Of a stretch of DNA of 64,000 nucleotides, positions 8,995 through 16,987 are shown one piece after another (the stretch's first letter is position 1; each line of letters begins with the position of its first letter). Origin of the DNA: PALSA-968 sp964387075 (GTDB lineage: Bacteria; Bacteroidota; Bacteroidia; B-17B0; Aurantibacillaceae); assembly GCA_964387075.1 (NCBI GenBank), contig CAYLVB010000002.1, positions 186,001 to 250,000 of the forward strand, written 5' to 3'. Under the pieces are notes generated by a model. The model was not told where the DNA came from and ran no database searches. It was given only the letters and a program-made list of their open reading frames with translations. The translations under genes were made by a program, and so were the position numbers.

Positions 8995-9732
8995 ATGGTT
9001 ATCAATATGCGACTGTTAATATTGCTCCTTTTTTCCGCGGGTTTGTGGGCTCAGCCCTCTTTTCTAAAACAGCAGCTTAAATATCCGAAGGTAAAAACGG
9101 CTTACAAAGAAAAATGGGCCGATATTTCCAGGAACCTAAAGGCCAAAGGCGTCGATTCGGCCAATTATAAGGTACTGATACGGATCTTCAAAGAAGAGAA
9201 ACTGCTGGACGTATGGCTCAAAAGTAAAAATGCCGAAAAATACGTGCTGTATGGGAATTACGACATCTGTCGCAGCTCGGGAGAATTAGGTCCCAAACGA
9301 CAAGAGGGCGATATGCAGGTGCCCGAAGGATTTTACTCAGTGAATTTCTTCAACGCTTTCAGCGATTATTACCTGGGGATGCAATTGGATTACCCCAACC
9401 AAAGCGACAAAATATTGGGAAGAAGGCCTTTTGGCGGGCAGATCATGATACACGGCAATTGCGTGACCATAGGCTGCATTCCCATTACGGATGACAAGAT
9501 CAAGGAGGTTTATTTACTGTGTTTGTTCAGCAAAGGCGCGGGCAATAGTGTTTCTGTGGACGGGTATCCGTTCAAACTCACCGATGCGAATATGGCCGAG
9601 GCCAAAAAGAACTACGACAAAAAGCTGACCGATTTCTGGACCAATCTAAAGGTCATTTACGATCACTTCGAGAAGAACAAAAAGGCGCCTGTGGTTGGGG
9701 TTGATAAGAGTGGGTTATACAAGATAATGTAG
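8995..9732 (+). CDS. L,D-transpeptidase (YkuD) family protein, exported
   Basis: 245 residues with an N-terminal signal peptide (cleavage likely after residue 19, LWAQ). The YkuD catalytic motif is visible as MIHGNCVTIGCIP, with His153 and Cys161. The family forms 3-3 cross-links in peptidoglycan or attaches proteins to it, acting in the periplasm through a Cys nucleophile. Translation may start at Met1 (8995) or Met5 (9007); Met5 gives a tidier signal peptide. Substrate is not predictable from sequence. Confidence 0.85.
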   Translation: MVINMRLLILLLFSAGLWAQPSFLKQQLKYPKVKTAYKEKWADISRNLKAKGVDSANYKVLIRIFKEEKLLDVWLKSKNAEKYVLYGNYDICRSSGELGPKRQEGDMQVPEGFYSVNFFNAFSDYYLGMQLDYPNQSDKILGRRPFGGQIMIHGNCVTIGCIPITDDKIKEVYLLCLFSKGAGNSVSVDGYPFKLTDANMAEAKKNYDKKLTDFWTNLKVIYDHFEKNKKAPVVGVDKSGLYKIM

Positions 9733-9745
9733 ATCCTGCTACGTC

Positions 9746-9803
9746 CGACCCCTCCGTCAACCTTCGCTTCGCGAAGCGTTTTGACGTCTCCCCTAAAGGG
9801 GAG
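9746..9803. repeat. Palindromic intergenic repeat between convergent genes
   Basis: Contains CGACCCCTC, a perfect CGCTTCGCGAAGCG palindrome nested between CGTCAA and TTTGACG, then CTCCCCTAAAGGGGAG. It is organised like half of the element at 8465-8617, and could also act as a bidirectional terminator for the L,D-transpeptidase and thiL. Confidence 0.7.
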
Positions 9804-9826
9804 AACAGTTTATGCTCCGGGACAAT

Positions 9827-10876
9827 TTATTTCTTGAGAAACGCGTCCCATCCCTGGGCCGTCAATGTAACCGATGAGCCGGAGCGCGTGATCATATTGC
9901 AGCCGCTGTTCTTATCGGTGATGTGGCCGATGACGGTAAAATCGGGGTGACCTTTTACTTTATCGTAGTCACTTTGCGGGATGGTGAAGAGGAGTTCATA
10001 ATCTTCTCCGCCGCTCAACGCGCAAATAGCGGGATCCATACGGAATTCATTGGCACGTGTGATGGTCATGCTGTCGAGCGGAATTTTTTCTTCGTACAAA
10101 GAGCAACCCACGTTAGATTGCGTGGTGAGGTGCAGAATTTCTGAAGCCAACCCGTCACTAATATCGATCATGCTGGTTGGTTTGATGCCTTTTTCTTTGA
10201 AAATAGGAGCGATGTCGATGCGCGCTTCCGGTTTCAGCTGGCGTTCTAAGATATAATCGTTTCCTTCCAGGTCGGGCTGCAGGTTTGGATTTTCTTTAAA
10301 GATGGCTTTTTCGCGTTCGAGAATTTGTAATCCCATGTAGGCTGCGCCCAGATCACCGGTAACGCAGAGAAGATCTTTTTCCTGTGCGCCGTTTCGGTAT
10401 ACAATTTCTTCTTTGTTGGCTTCTCCCAAAACAGCCACGCTGATCATTAAGCCGGCTAAGGATGAGGTGGTGTCTCCGCCCACAAGGTCAACCTTGTATT
10501 TATTACACGCCAGCATCATGCCGCTGTATAATTCTTCAAGCGCTTCCACCGAAAAACGATTGGATACTGCGATACTCACAGTAACCTGTTTCGCGGTTCC
10601 GTTCATGGCGCAGATATCGGAAACGTTTGTAGAGATGACTTTGAAACCTAAATGTTTCAGGGGAACATAAGTAAGATCAAAATGAATTCCCTCGGCAAAC
10701 ATATCGGTAGAGATCAATTGCACTTTTCCGTTGCCGATATCGATCACGGCCGCGTCATCGCCAACACCTTTGATGGTTGATTCGTTGTGGATCGTAATAT
10801 GTTCAGTAAGATGTTTTATTAATCCGAATTCACCGAGTGAACTTAATTCTGTACGCGAATTTTTATTGTCAAACAT
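9827..10876 (-). CDS. thiL: Thiamine-monophosphate kinase
   Basis: 349 residues. ThiL phosphorylates thiamine monophosphate to thiamine pyrophosphate, the last step of coenzyme formation. Visible motifs are GVGDDAAVID (residues 37-46) binding Mg-ATP, STDMFAEGIHFD, VGGDTTSS and DISDGLASE, all characteristic of the PurM/ThiL superfamily. The start codon is preceded within 6 nt by the TACGGAT repeat tract that borders the neighbouring GxxExxY gene, so its natural upstream region has been replaced or altered by that element. Confidence 0.96.
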   Translation of the reverse strand: MFDNKNSRTELSSLGEFGLIKHLTEHITIHNESTIKGVGDDAAVIDIGNGKVQLISTDMFAEGIHFDLTYVPLKHLGFKVISTNVSDICAMNGTAKQVTVSIAVSNRFSVEALEELYSGMMLACNKYKVDLVGGDTTSSLAGLMISVAVLGEANKEEIVYRNGAQEKDLLCVTGDLGAAYMGLQILEREKAIFKENPNLQPDLEGNDYILERQLKPEARIDIAPIFKEKGIKPTSMIDISDGLASEILHLTTQSNVGCSLYEEKIPLDSMTITRANEFRMDPAICALSGGEDYELLFTIPQSDYDKVKGHPDFTVIGHITDKNSGCNMITRSGSSVTLTAQGWDAFLKK

Positions 10877-10881
10877 AGTAA

Positions 10882-10918
10882 CTACGGATTACGGATGAAT
10901 ACATACGGATATACGGAT
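10882..10918 (+). repeat. Left TACGGAT tract flanking the GxxExxY gene
   Basis: TACGGAT occurs at 10883, 10890, 10904 and 10912, that is, with steps of 7, 14 and 8. The reverse complement of the same pattern, including TACGGATATACGGAT, lies on the other side of the gene at 11360-11390. Both tracts also carry TAACTACGGAT at their outer ends. Confidence 0.88.
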
Positions 10919-11341
10919 TTATTTTTCTTCTTTATTAAGGTTTACCAATCTCTTGTGAAGGACGCCATTTTTGGAGAAATTAATTAAAAGAGCGAGCTGC
11001 AAGCCGGATACTTTAAGATAATTAACTACTTGATCAATGTTTTTCTTTGAAAAATGGTCGCTTTTTTTTAATTCAACGATCACCTTGTCTTCCACTAAAA
11101 AATCAAAGAAGCTACTTCCAACATTTTCTCCTTTATACAGAACCTTATATGGAACCTGCTCTTTGAAATTCACATTTTGTAACTGAAATTCTTTTGCGAT
11201 AGCCCGTTGATATATTTTTTCTAAATGCCCAAAACCCAGTTCATTGTAAACCGTAAACGCGGCACCTATAACCTTATAACTTATATCTGAATAAATGAGT
11301 TTCTCACCGCTAAGCTGAATATCTTTAATGTCTTTGATCAT
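10919..11341 (-). CDS. GxxExxY protein (PD-(D/E)XK nuclease-fold family)
   Basis: 140 residues. The motif GHLEKIY at 38-44 defines the GxxExxY family (PDDEXK_3 type). A plausible PD-(D/E)XK active site is intact: Asp80 in FDF, Glu90-Leu-Lys92 in VIVELKK, and the motif-IV-like Gln104 with Tyr108. Nuclease activity is inferred from the fold only; the family's biology is not established. The gene fills almost exactly the space between two inverted TACGGAT tracts, which suggests that gene plus tracts form one unit inserted between thiL and the aldehyde dehydrogenase gene. Confidence 0.88.
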   Translation of the reverse strand: MIKDIKDIQLSGEKLIYSDISYKVIGAAFTVYNELGFGHLEKIYQRAIAKEFQLQNVNFKEQVPYKVLYKGENVGSSFFDFLVEDKVIVELKKSDHFSKKNIDQVVNYLKVSGLQLALLINFSKNGVLHKRLVNLNKEEK

Positions 11342-11359
11342 TTAATTTAGTTGAAAATC

Positions 11360-11390
11360 ATCCGTATATCCGTACAAATCCGTATCCGTA
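11360..11390 (-). repeat. Right TACGGAT tract (inverted) flanking the GxxExxY gene
   Basis: ATCCGTA at 11360, 11368 and 11378 and TCCGTA at 11385, the reverse complement of the left tract's unit. The tract lies between the GxxExxY start codon and the stop codon of the aldehyde dehydrogenase gene. Confidence 0.88.
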
Positions 11391-11391
11391 G

Positions 11392-12837
11392 TTATTTTAA
11401 TTTTATACAAACATTTTTTGGCTCCGTAAAGAATTCTATCGCTTCAAATCCTCCTTCTCTTCCAACTCCGGATGATTTTACTCCTCCAAAAGGAGTTCTG
11501 AGGTCACGCAGCAGCCAGCAATTCACCCAGACAATGCCCGCATGAATATTTTGTGCCACGCGATGAGCTCTCGTCAAGTTCTCGGTCCAAACCGTAGAAG
11601 CAAGCCCGTACACAGTAGAATTGGCCCAAATCAAAACCTCTTCTTCTTTTTCAAAAGGCATGATGGTTACCACCGGACCAAAGATCTCTTCCTGGTTGGT
11701 GCGGCAATCATGTGCTAAGCCTTCTATGATGGTTGGTTCAATATAATATCCTTCGGCAAATTCTCCGCCCACGTTCACCTGTTTGCCTCCGCACAGAACC
11801 TGGCCGCCTTCTTTTTGGGCCAGTTCAATATAGCTGAGCACTTTTTCCATGTGTGGTTTAGAAACAACGGCGCCTATTCTTGTTTTTTCATCCATGGGCG
11901 CGCCTACAACCATTTTCTTGGTTTGTTCTACAAAATCCTTTTTGAATTTCTCGTAAAGGCTCTTCTCTACAAATATCCTCGAGCCGCACAAGCAGATCTG
12001 TCCCTGGTTACTGAATGACGAATGCAAAGTAGTGGCCATCATCTTTTCATAATCGCAATCCGCGAAAATGATGTTCGGGTTCTTGCCTCCCAATTCCAGC
12101 GACATCTTTTTGAACATAGGCGCTGCAACACTTGCAATATGCGCTCCTGTTTTTGTTCCGCCTGTAAAAGAAATAAGCGGAACGTCTTTATGCGAAACGA
12201 TGGCGTTACCAACTTTTCCTCCAAGTCCGTGCACGATGTTTAGCACACCCGCAGGTAATCCGGCCTCGATACAAAGTTCAGCCAAAAGATAAGCGGTCAT
12301 AGGCGTCACTTCGCTTGGCTTTGCTACAACTGTACATCCTGCAGCTAATGCGGGAGCGATCTTCCAGGTAAATAGATACAAAGGCAAATTCCAGGGAGAG
12401 ATACATCCGGCCACGCCAACAGGCTGACGCAATGTATAATTAATGGCGGTATCTTCCATGCTATGCGCATGCGCCGCGTAATGGAGAATTCCTGTTCCGT
12501 AAAAATGAAAATTAGCAGCGGCACGTGGAATATCAACTGTTTTGGCAAGCTTCAAGGGTTTGCCATTATCCAAACTTTCTGCCTGCGCCAAACGATCCAA
12601 ATTCTTTTCGATAAGAGCGGCGATCTTTAGCAGGTATTTCGAACGTTGGTCTTTTGGCGTTATGCTCCATGCGGGAAAAGCCGCTTTTGCCGCCACTACT
12701 GCTTGCTCTACATCTTTCTCATCACTGTCGGGTATATACGAATAAACTTTGCCGCGCGAAGGATCGAAATTGTCTAAATATTTCCTGGAAACGGGCTCAA
12801 CCAGTTGTCCGTTTATATAATTTTTGATGTGTATCAT
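11392..12837 (-). CDS. Aldehyde dehydrogenase, 2-aminomuconate-semialdehyde dehydrogenase (ALDH8A1) type
   Basis: 481 residues from the ATG at 12837 (MIHIKNYINGQ). The frame remains open to 12891, but the added residues do not resemble the family. Catalytic residues are visible: Asn150 in SPWNLP, Glu248 in LELGGKNP, and Cys282 in GQICLC. The double-Cys ICLC followed by SRIFVEKSLY, and the C-terminal VWVNCWLLRDLRTPFGG, are close to what I recall of ALDH8A1 and 2-aminomuconate-semialdehyde dehydrogenase of the kynurenine pathway, which oxidise a semialdehyde with NAD+. No other kynurenine-pathway gene is next to it, so the exact substrate is inferred. Confidence 0.88.
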   Translation of the reverse strand: MIHIKNYINGQLVEPVSRKYLDNFDPSRGKVYSYIPDSDEKDVEQAVVAAKAAFPAWSITPKDQRSKYLLKIAALIEKNLDRLAQAESLDNGKPLKLAKTVDIPRAAANFHFYGTGILHYAAHAHSMEDTAINYTLRQPVGVAGCISPWNLPLYLFTWKIAPALAAGCTVVAKPSEVTPMTAYLLAELCIEAGLPAGVLNIVHGLGGKVGNAIVSHKDVPLISFTGGTKTGAHIASVAAPMFKKMSLELGGKNPNIIFADCDYEKMMATTLHSSFSNQGQICLCGSRIFVEKSLYEKFKKDFVEQTKKMVVGAPMDEKTRIGAVVSKPHMEKVLSYIELAQKEGGQVLCGGKQVNVGGEFAEGYYIEPTIIEGLAHDCRTNQEEIFGPVVTIMPFEKEEEVLIWANSTVYGLASTVWTENLTRAHRVAQNIHAGIVWVNCWLLRDLRTPFGGVKSSGVGREGGFEAIEFFTEPKNVCIKLK

Positions 12838-13378
12838 GACCAAAGCTTGAGAGGGTAAAAATACAAAAAAGACCGTGTAAACCCTACTCAAAGAACGATA
12901 CCCGGATCGTGGTTGTGAGTAGGAATAGCGTACCTTGGACTAAATGATAGGCTTTCGGTTCCAGGTGGAGATCTCGGCGTGAACAGCCCTGCACGTTCTT
13001 TTTCCTTGATGAAAAAGAACCAAAAAATCAAGACGAGGCGATTCCTTCCGCACAAGGCACACCCCCATCGCGCCCCGTCGGGCCTGCCCGCTATTACTAA
13101 TCGAGATCCTTCTTAGATCCATCCTTTGATTCCAGTGAAGCATTATGGGATTATTGTGAATACCTGTACCTGATCAACATAAACTAAGCGCTGCTGGTCA
13201 CCCATAGGTCTTCAAAACAGCAATATCTTGCCATTTAGCAAACTGAAGGAAAATGTCGAGCGTTGCCCGCCAGTCCGTCCCGATAGTAAGTAGTGCTATT
13301 CAGGGCCCTTAGGTCGCATAGTGGTTTTCATAAGAGCATAAGAACTTCAGAGCTCTTCATGAGGAGAGGAAAAAGGAC
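12838..13378. other. Gene-free gap of about 540 bp containing an intergenic repeat
   Basis: No convincing gene. The main recognisable structure is at 12988-13090: a perfect 10-bp hairpin (GTTCTTTTTC at 12995-13004, GAAAAAGAAC at 13011-13020, 6-nt loop) followed by GC-rich sequence. I recall similar sequence between genes in other Bacteroidota. A 67-codon minus-strand frame (12940-13143) overlies this repeat and is judged spurious. 13100-13378 shows nothing I can name. Confidence 0.6.
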
Positions 13379-13921
13379 CTACCTTTCGCAGAGGGTCTTT
13401 AGGTTGTGTAGACCCACTTCAAACTGCTGGTTGAGGTTTTTCGAAATAAAAGACCCCATGAGACGTGCCGAAGGGTAGGCCAGGGGACCATAGTTCTTCC
13501 AAACAACTTTGGTCTGGTTTCCCTGCGGTTCAAAGGTCCAATTATCCTGCGCTATAGACTTCCAGGGCTTGATGAATTGAAGTTCAGTGTCAACGGCTTT
13601 ATGTGGCGCCACCTTTTTTACCGTCAGGCTGCCTGTACCTATCTTTTTTCCCTGCCACTCGTAACGATGTCCCACGGTTTTCGGAGTTCCGCTTACTGTT
13701 TTTGATGCATCGGGTTCCATTTGACTCCAGGGATTCCAGTCGCGATATTGGTTCAGGTCGGCTACCTTGTCGTAGCAGGTTTCGGGCGAAGCGTTGATGG
13801 TGATCGACTTTTCGATAGAGTAGGATCCGGGCAGGAAAAGCGGGATGATAAAAACGCCCAGCACAACAAGTCCTACCAATCCCAGGAATACGTATAAGGC
13901 GGTCATCATCATTTTAAACAA
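13379..13921 (-). CDS. Membrane-anchored SRPBCC-family protein (polyketide cyclase-like)
   Basis: 180 residues: an N-terminal transmembrane helix at about 7-30, then a START/SRPBCC-like domain. The pattern SIEKSITINASPETCYDKVADLNQYRDWNPW is typical of the family (strand, then 'W..W' loop), quoted here only in part as the motif NPWSQMEPD. Such proteins bind hydrophobic ligands in a helix-grip cavity; no ligand can be named. It ends in TLCER and is followed by the 540-bp gap. Upstream it is 39 nt from rsgA's end, on the same strand. Confidence 0.78.
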   Translation of the reverse strand: MFKMMMTALYVFLGLVGLVVLGVFIIPLFLPGSYSIEKSITINASPETCYDKVADLNQYRDWNPWSQMEPDASKTVSGTPKTVGHRYEWQGKKIGTGSLTVKKVAPHKAVDTELQFIKPWKSIAQDNWTFEPQGNQTKVVWKNYGPLAYPSARLMGSFISKNLNQQFEVGLHNLKTLCER

Positions 13922-13960
13922 TTTTAGATAGCTAAAATAGGCATTTTGGTTGGAAAGACG

Positions 13961-14893
13961 CTACCTGTTCTCCCAGGCGTTCCATTCGGTCTCGTCGCCG
14001 TTGAGGATGCCCAGGTAATTGTGGTAACGCTCTTCATGTATCTTGCCTTCTTCCAACGCTTTCAGCACCGCGCAGCCGGGTTCGTGCGTGTGGGTGCAGG
14101 TGTTGAAGCGACAGTCATGCATCAAAGCGCGAAACTCGGGAAAGTAATGCCCCACTTCCTCTTTCTTCATTTCTACCAGTCCAAGTTCTTTGATGCCTGG
14201 CGTGTCAATGATATAGCCGCCACTATCGAGTTTGTGTAATTCTGAGAAAGTGGTGGTGTGTTTTCCTTTTAAGTGTACATCTGAGATATTCCCCGTCTTC
14301 AGGCTCAGGTCGGGTTGTATCGCGTTAATGAGCGTTGATTTCCCCGTGCCGCTGTGGCCTGTTAGTAAGGATACTTTATCTTTCAAAAGTTTCCTCACTT
14401 TTTCCACATCCTTCTTTTCCAGGGAAGAGATATCAAAACATTTGTAACCAATGGAAGCATACATGTCGATCAGTTCCTTCTGCATCTTTTTTAATTCCTT
14501 ATCGAGAATATCGGTCTTATTGAAGATGATGATAGCGGGAATGCGATAGGCTTCGGCTGTAACTAAGAAACGATCGATGAAGCCCGTAGAAGTTCGTGGA
14601 GCCACCAAAGTTGCCAGCAGGATGGCCTGATCGAGATTGGCGGCAAGAATGTGGGTTTGTTTAGAGAGGTTAAGCGATTTGCGAATGATGTAATTCTTGC
14701 GCGGTAGTACCCCCGTGATAAGCGCTTCATCACTTTCCGCCGTGATCTCTACCCAGTCTCCCACAACCACAGGGTTGGTACTTTTTCGCGCGTCTAAACG
14801 CACTTTTCCGGCAAGACGGCCCTGTATCAATTCGCCTTTCTCGGTACAAAGCCTGTAAAGATTGCCGGTTGATTTTAAAACAAGCGCCCGCAC
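13961..14893 (-). CDS. rsgA: Small ribosomal subunit biogenesis GTPase RsgA
   Basis: 310 residues with the circularly permuted GTPase order: an N-terminal OB fold, then G4 NKTD at 125-128, the P-loop GHSGTGKS at 179-186, and G3 DTPG at 230-233. A C-terminal zinc site is visible as Cys261, Cys266, His268 and Cys274. RsgA checks late 30S maturation and releases RbfA. The start codon follows directly on the stop codon of the DUF3109 gene, so the two are co-transcribed and probably translationally coupled. Confidence 0.97.
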   Translation of the reverse strand: MRALVLKSTGNLYRLCTEKGELIQGRLAGKVRLDARKSTNPVVVGDWVEITAESDEALITGVLPRKNYIIRKSLNLSKQTHILAANLDQAILLATLVAPRTSTGFIDRFLVTAEAYRIPAIIIFNKTDILDKELKKMQKELIDMYASIGYKCFDISSLEKKDVEKVRKLLKDKVSLLTGHSGTGKSTLINAIQPDLSLKTGNISDVHLKGKHTTTFSELHKLDSGGYIIDTPGIKELGLVEMKKEEVGHYFPEFRALMHDCRFNTCTHTHEPGCAVLKALEEGKIHEERYHNYLGILNGDETEWNAWENR

Positions 14894-15475
14894 TTATTTT
14901 TTGTTTTCGGTGAATTCTCCGTAGGCCAGTTCCAGTTTTTTGAACCACTCTTTTCCGTAAGCACGCGTCAAGGGCCCTTTCAAAAATTTATATACGGGAA
15001 CATTTAGTTTCTCGCCGCAGGCGCAGGCCGGTTTGCAAACCGCCCATTTGTGGTAATTGAGCGCGTCGTAATTCTTATGATGCGTTACGCGGATAGGGTA
15101 GAGGTGACAGGAAAGCGGCTTCTGCCAATCTACTACGCCGTCTTTATGGGCCATTTCAATAGAGCATTTGGCAATTTTATTCTCATCGAAGACCACGAAG
15201 GCGCATTCCTTATTTTTGGCAACGAGTGTTGTGGTGTAATCTCCGTCGCTGTCTAAAACCCAGGCGCCGTGTTTTTCAATCGCTTTTCTTCCCCTTTTGT
15301 TCATATAGGGCTTCACTTTCTCTACCACACCTTCTATCATGGCAAGTTCTTCTTTTTCTAAAGGCGCGCCGCTCTCGCCCGCCACGCAGCAGCCGCCTTT
15401 GCAGGCGTTGAGGTCGCAAACGAACTTCTTCTCAAAAATGTCGTCGGAAATAAGGGTCTTGTCAATGCTGATCAT
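14894..15475 (-). CDS. DUF3109 family Cys-rich protein
   Basis: 193 residues. Visible cysteines are DLNACKGGCCVAGESG near the N-terminus, CAFVVFDE, CSIEMAHKDG, LSCHLYPIR and CKPACACG. This pattern matches DUF3109, common in Bacteroidota and distantly similar to the YkgJ Cys-cluster family; a metal site is likely, function unknown. It is the first gene of a two-gene operon with rsgA, with no spacer between them, and carries its own -7 box at 15483-15490. Confidence 0.85.
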   Translation of the reverse strand: MISIDKTLISDDIFEKKFVCDLNACKGGCCVAGESGAPLEKEELAMIEGVVEKVKPYMNKRGRKAIEKHGAWVLDSDGDYTTTLVAKNKECAFVVFDENKIAKCSIEMAHKDGVVDWQKPLSCHLYPIRVTHHKNYDALNYHKWAVCKPACACGEKLNVPVYKFLKGPLTRAYGKEWFKKLELAYGEFTENKK

Positions 15476-15482
15476 GAGTGTG

Positions 15483-15490
15483 CAAAGGTA
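15483..15490 (-). promoter_or_regulatory. -7 box (TACCTTTG) for the DUF3109-rsgA operon
   Basis: TACCTTTG on the minus strand, ending 7 nt before the start codon at 15475, giving a leaderless or nearly leaderless transcript. Confidence 0.5.
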
Positions 15491-15606
15491 CTAAATTCTT
15501 AGGCCAATCGCGCAAGGGCACCAGAGACAAAACAGGCAAAGTTCTTAAAGGTTGTCGAAAATGATCGTAAGCCCCAGGTTTTCCGTTTTGTTAATAGAAA
15601 GTATAG

Positions 15607-15975
15607 CTATTTATTCTCTTTTAGAATGAGTGTAATGCCAGGAAGGGTCTTTATTTTGCCATCGGGGCCTTTAGCCTGTATATTGTCGAAAAATACCTTA
15701 GTGCCGGGCTTTAACGCCGTAAGTTCATTCGTTTTAAGGGAAGCACCGGTGTTAGTATATACTATAGGGCCGCCTTTTCTCTTAAAGGTTACTTCAAATG
15801 AAATAACCTTAAATTCACCGCAATCGCCTTTAACTTCTAGTTTTTTGGCCTCAGTAAGTTCCTTTAAGGTTATCTCTGCAGTTCCTTTACGTCCGCTTAT
15901 CTCGGCGTAAGGTTTACAGCTTTGCGCTAGAGTAAATAGCGGGAGAAAGGTGAGAATAAAAAGTATTTTTTTCAT
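15607..15975 (-). CDS. Small exported protein, function unknown
   Basis: 122 residues from the ATG at 15975 (MKKILFILTFLPLFTLAQSC). A longer frame to 16038 exists but this start gives a normal signal peptide, cleaved near residue 18. The mature part is about 100 residues, lysine-rich and beta-strand-like, with Cys19 and Cys53 that could form a disulfide. A lipobox is not convincing (TLAQSC would be atypical). No family recognised. It stands alone on the minus strand, divergent from the lipoprotein gene at 16122. Confidence 0.68.
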   Translation of the reverse strand: MKKILFILTFLPLFTLAQSCKPYAEISGRKGTAEITLKELTEAKKLEVKGDCGEFKVISFEVTFKRKGGPIVYTNTGASLKTNELTALKPGTKVFFDNIQAKGPDGKIKTLPGITLILKENK

Positions 15976-16067
15976 GTTTGAAATTATAATGTTGTGGGTT
16001 TTCGCCCCGAAATATAATACTTTCTCCTTATTGGGCAAGGAGGACGATTTTCTTTTGTAGTACAGAC

Positions 16068-16100
16068 TTTGAAAGCGTTAAGCAAAAACCATTATATTTG
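16068..16100 (+). promoter_or_regulatory. Bacteroidota-type promoter of the lipoprotein gene
   Basis: TTTG at 16068-16071 and TATATTTG at 16093-16100 with a 21-nt gap, the same boxes and spacing as upstream of the trp leader. The start codon at 16122 lies 22 nt further. Confidence 0.75.
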
Positions 16101-16121
16101 CCTGTAATTATTAAAAATCCC

Positions 16122-16979
16122 ATGAAAAGATCACTTTCAATCATCGCGGCGGCAGGAGTTTTAACCTTAATGTCTTGCGACGGATCAAAATCCGAAGAAA
16201 ATAAACCCCTCGCCGACACCCTCGCCGAAAAACCCGTTGATACCGTAAAAACCACGGTTGACGAACTGGTTCGTTTTAAATTCGATTTCGCTATTGGCAA
16301 TACGCCTTCACCGGCCGAAGTGATCAACGATATGTCAACCTATAACCTCGAGTACCATTCTTCTTACCTGGGAGATGTATCGAAGGCCAAAACCTTTAAA
16401 ACAGATTTCTCTAAAGCTCTTAACCTGGGAGTTTATAACCTGGATATGGCTTATGCTATTGCTAACGGACAGGGATCAGATGTGCTCAAATACCTGAAAA
16501 CCTCCATGATAGAGATCGAGGCATTGGGCATGAAAAGCGCCTTTGACCAATTCATCGGTAAACGCACAGAAACCAATATCAATAACAAAGATTCTCTTTT
16601 GAACATTATCGACGAACTGTACGTAAAGGCTGACTCTTATCTGAGGACCAACCAGCGCGTAGAGACCGCCACCTACGTTTTTATCGGCAGCTGGCTTGAG
16701 GCCCTGCACATCATTTGTTCTACCGGAACGGATGAAAAGGATGCCATTCAAAAAGCACGCGTTAGAAAATTGCTTTGGGACCAGCGTTTTCACCTGAAGA
16801 ACATCATCGACCTGCTTGACGAGTTCAAGGCCAGCAAAGAAGGCCAGGAACTTAAGGCCGATCTAACCGCCATTCACACCGAGATCGACGCAATCAAAGA
16901 AGCGAAGGATATCACCGATGAGAAGTTCAAGGCCATCACGGCCAAGATCAGCGCGGAACGCAACAAGATCGCTAAGTAG
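16122..16979 (+). CDS. Lipoprotein, paralogue of the lipoprotein at 28119-28946
   Basis: 285 residues from MKRSLSIIAA; the lipobox LTLMSC places the lipidated Cys at residue 19. The mature protein is helical, with a central block ALNLGVYNLDMAYA and later NNKDSLLNIIDELYVKADSY, and 'LRTNQR'. The second lipoprotein in this window shares these blocks at the same spacing (AMNLGIYGADMAYA; NKDSLLTIINKSFLQADLF; LRENQR). I do not recognise a named family. The start at 16122 is preferred over an in-frame upstream codon at 16098 because it gives a standard signal peptide and follows the promoter properly. Confidence 0.78.
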   Translation: MKRSLSIIAAAGVLTLMSCDGSKSEENKPLADTLAEKPVDTVKTTVDELVRFKFDFAIGNTPSPAEVINDMSTYNLEYHSSYLGDVSKAKTFKTDFSKALNLGVYNLDMAYAIANGQGSDVLKYLKTSMIEIEALGMKSAFDQFIGKRTETNINNKDSLLNIIDELYVKADSYLRTNQRVETATYVFIGSWLEALHIICSTGTDEKDAIQKARVRKLLWDQRFHLKNIIDLLDEFKASKEGQELKADLTAIHTEIDAIKEAKDITDEKFKAITAKISAERNKIAK

Positions 16980-16987
16980 GTCTTAGC

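Noticed and set aside
12940..13143. Minus-strand 67-codon frame
   Set aside because: It is read across a dispersed repeat with a hairpin; no start context or family support.
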